From NCBI GenBank assembly GCA_018882545.1, contig VERS01000147.1, positions 1-6,144 on the forward strand: a DNA stretch of 6,144 nt. The letters run 5' to 3'. Every line of letters begins with the position of its first letter. The stretch's first letter is position 1. The notes beneath the pieces are model-generated. The model was given only the letters and a program-made list of their open reading frames with translations, had not been told where the DNA came from and made no database searches. Below are positions 5,660-6,144 of this stretch, one piece after another. Made by a program: the position numbers and the translations under genes. The stretch comes from Mycobacterium sp. GTDB lineage: Bacteria > Actinomycetota > Actinomycetes > Mycobacteriales > Mycobacteriaceae.

Positions 5660-6144
5660 TCACAGGCCGTGTTCGCCCAGCCAGTCGTCGATTCGCTGGG
5701 CCACCGCCGCCCAGCCGGGCTCGAGCATCATGTTGTGTCCCATACCGGGGAAGAACTCAGCTTCGGTGCCGTAGGCGCGGGCGGTCGCCCGAACCTCGTC
5801 GGCGGTGACCGAGCCGTCGGCTGTTGCGCCCAGCACGAGCATCGGGGCTCGCACACGGCTGGGCCTGGGTAGTTGAACGAGGCCATCGCGGCCGGTGCGC
5901 GAACTCTCCTCCTGCAACCGGGCGGCATAGCGTGCGACCAGTTCATCGGGGGTGTCGGGCGAGAAGAACCGTTCCCGGGCCAGTTCCGGAGTGTTGATGT
6001 AGGGCAGCGACTGGCCGGTGATGCTCAACTTCGCGAAGTGCCAGGGGTGCCTGCGCAGCCACCGCAGCCCGGAGCGCAGATATCCCTGCGGCGGCGAGGA
6101 CGCCATCAGCACACCCGCCGGGGCTTCGTTGCGTTCCAGGTACT
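5660..6144 (-). CDS. Alpha/beta hydrolase, C-terminal part (5' end outside window)
   Basis: The frame is open to the right edge. The visible 160 residues begin YLERNEAPAGVLMASSPPQGY. An internal GTG at 6112 is not a credible start, since coding continues through it without a break. The segment covers the strand after the nucleophile elbow, a helical cap (about 25-90, Arg/Trp/Phe-rich) and the last third of the fold. The catalytic acid is probably Asp109 of the visible part in LVLGATADGSVT. The catalytic histidine is His136 in FPGMGHNMMLEPGW. The GxSxG nucleophile should lie upstream, off the window. The family includes esterases and lipases, and the substrate cannot be read from this part. 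No signal peptide can be judged. The stop is 76 bp before the gjpA-like start, same strand, with a candidate promoter between. A link to the monooxygenase (hydrolysis of its ester product) is possible but inferred. Confidence 0.85.
   Translation of the reverse strand, partial: YLERNEAPAGVLMASSPPQGYLRSGLRWLRRHPWHFAKLSITGQSLPYINTPELARERFFSPDTPDELVARYAARLQEESSRTGRDGLVQLPRPSRVRAPMLVLGATADGSVTADEVRATARAYGTEAEFFPGMGHNMMLEPGWAAVAQRIDDWLGEHGL

Overview
The window looks like a piece of chromosome from a mycobacterium, most likely a non-tuberculous Mycobacterium or Mycolicibacterium. The DNA is GC-rich and codon third positions are strongly G/C. The gene set is mycobacterial: an LpqN/LpqT-family lipoprotein, a GjpA-like secreted envelope protein, a flavin monooxygenase of the type mycobacteria carry in many copies, and GTG starts. 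I see no tRNA, rRNA, CRISPR array, insertion sequence or phage gene. The region reads as ordinary accessory chromosome.

Layout. Positions 1-110 hold the proline-rich tail of a rightward gene. A strong imperfect inverted repeat (102-149) overlaps its stop codon. Two rightward genes follow: a lipoprotein (195-890) and an App1-type HAD phosphatase (1007-2167). Everything from 2151 to the right edge is leftward. In transcription order this is the C-terminal half of an alpha/beta hydrolase (from beyond 6144 to 5660), a GjpA-like secreted protein (5583-4246), a Baeyer-Villiger-type flavin monooxygenase (4225-2741) and a small three-helix membrane protein (2714-2151). The two blocks converge, and the last gene of each overlaps the other by 17 bp.

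How the genes may work together. The gjpA-like, monooxygenase and membrane protein genes are 20 and 26 bp apart and are very probably one transcript. The hydrolase lies 76 bp upstream of the gjpA-like gene. That gap contains a candidate SigA-type promoter, so the hydrolase may be transcribed separately or read through. A ketone-to-ester oxygenase beside an esterase-like hydrolase and a cell-envelope protein suggests uptake and oxidation of a hydrophobic substrate. This is inference from gene content, and no substrate can be named. The rightward pair (a surface lipoprotein and a putative phosphatidate phosphatase) points loosely to envelope lipid metabolism, but 116 bp separates them and co-transcription is not shown.

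No clearly new system is evident. The items most worth a second look are the leftward cluster, the unrecognised membrane protein with a two-cysteine external tail, the paired cysteines and long disordered tail of the GjpA-like protein, and the hairpin at 102-149.
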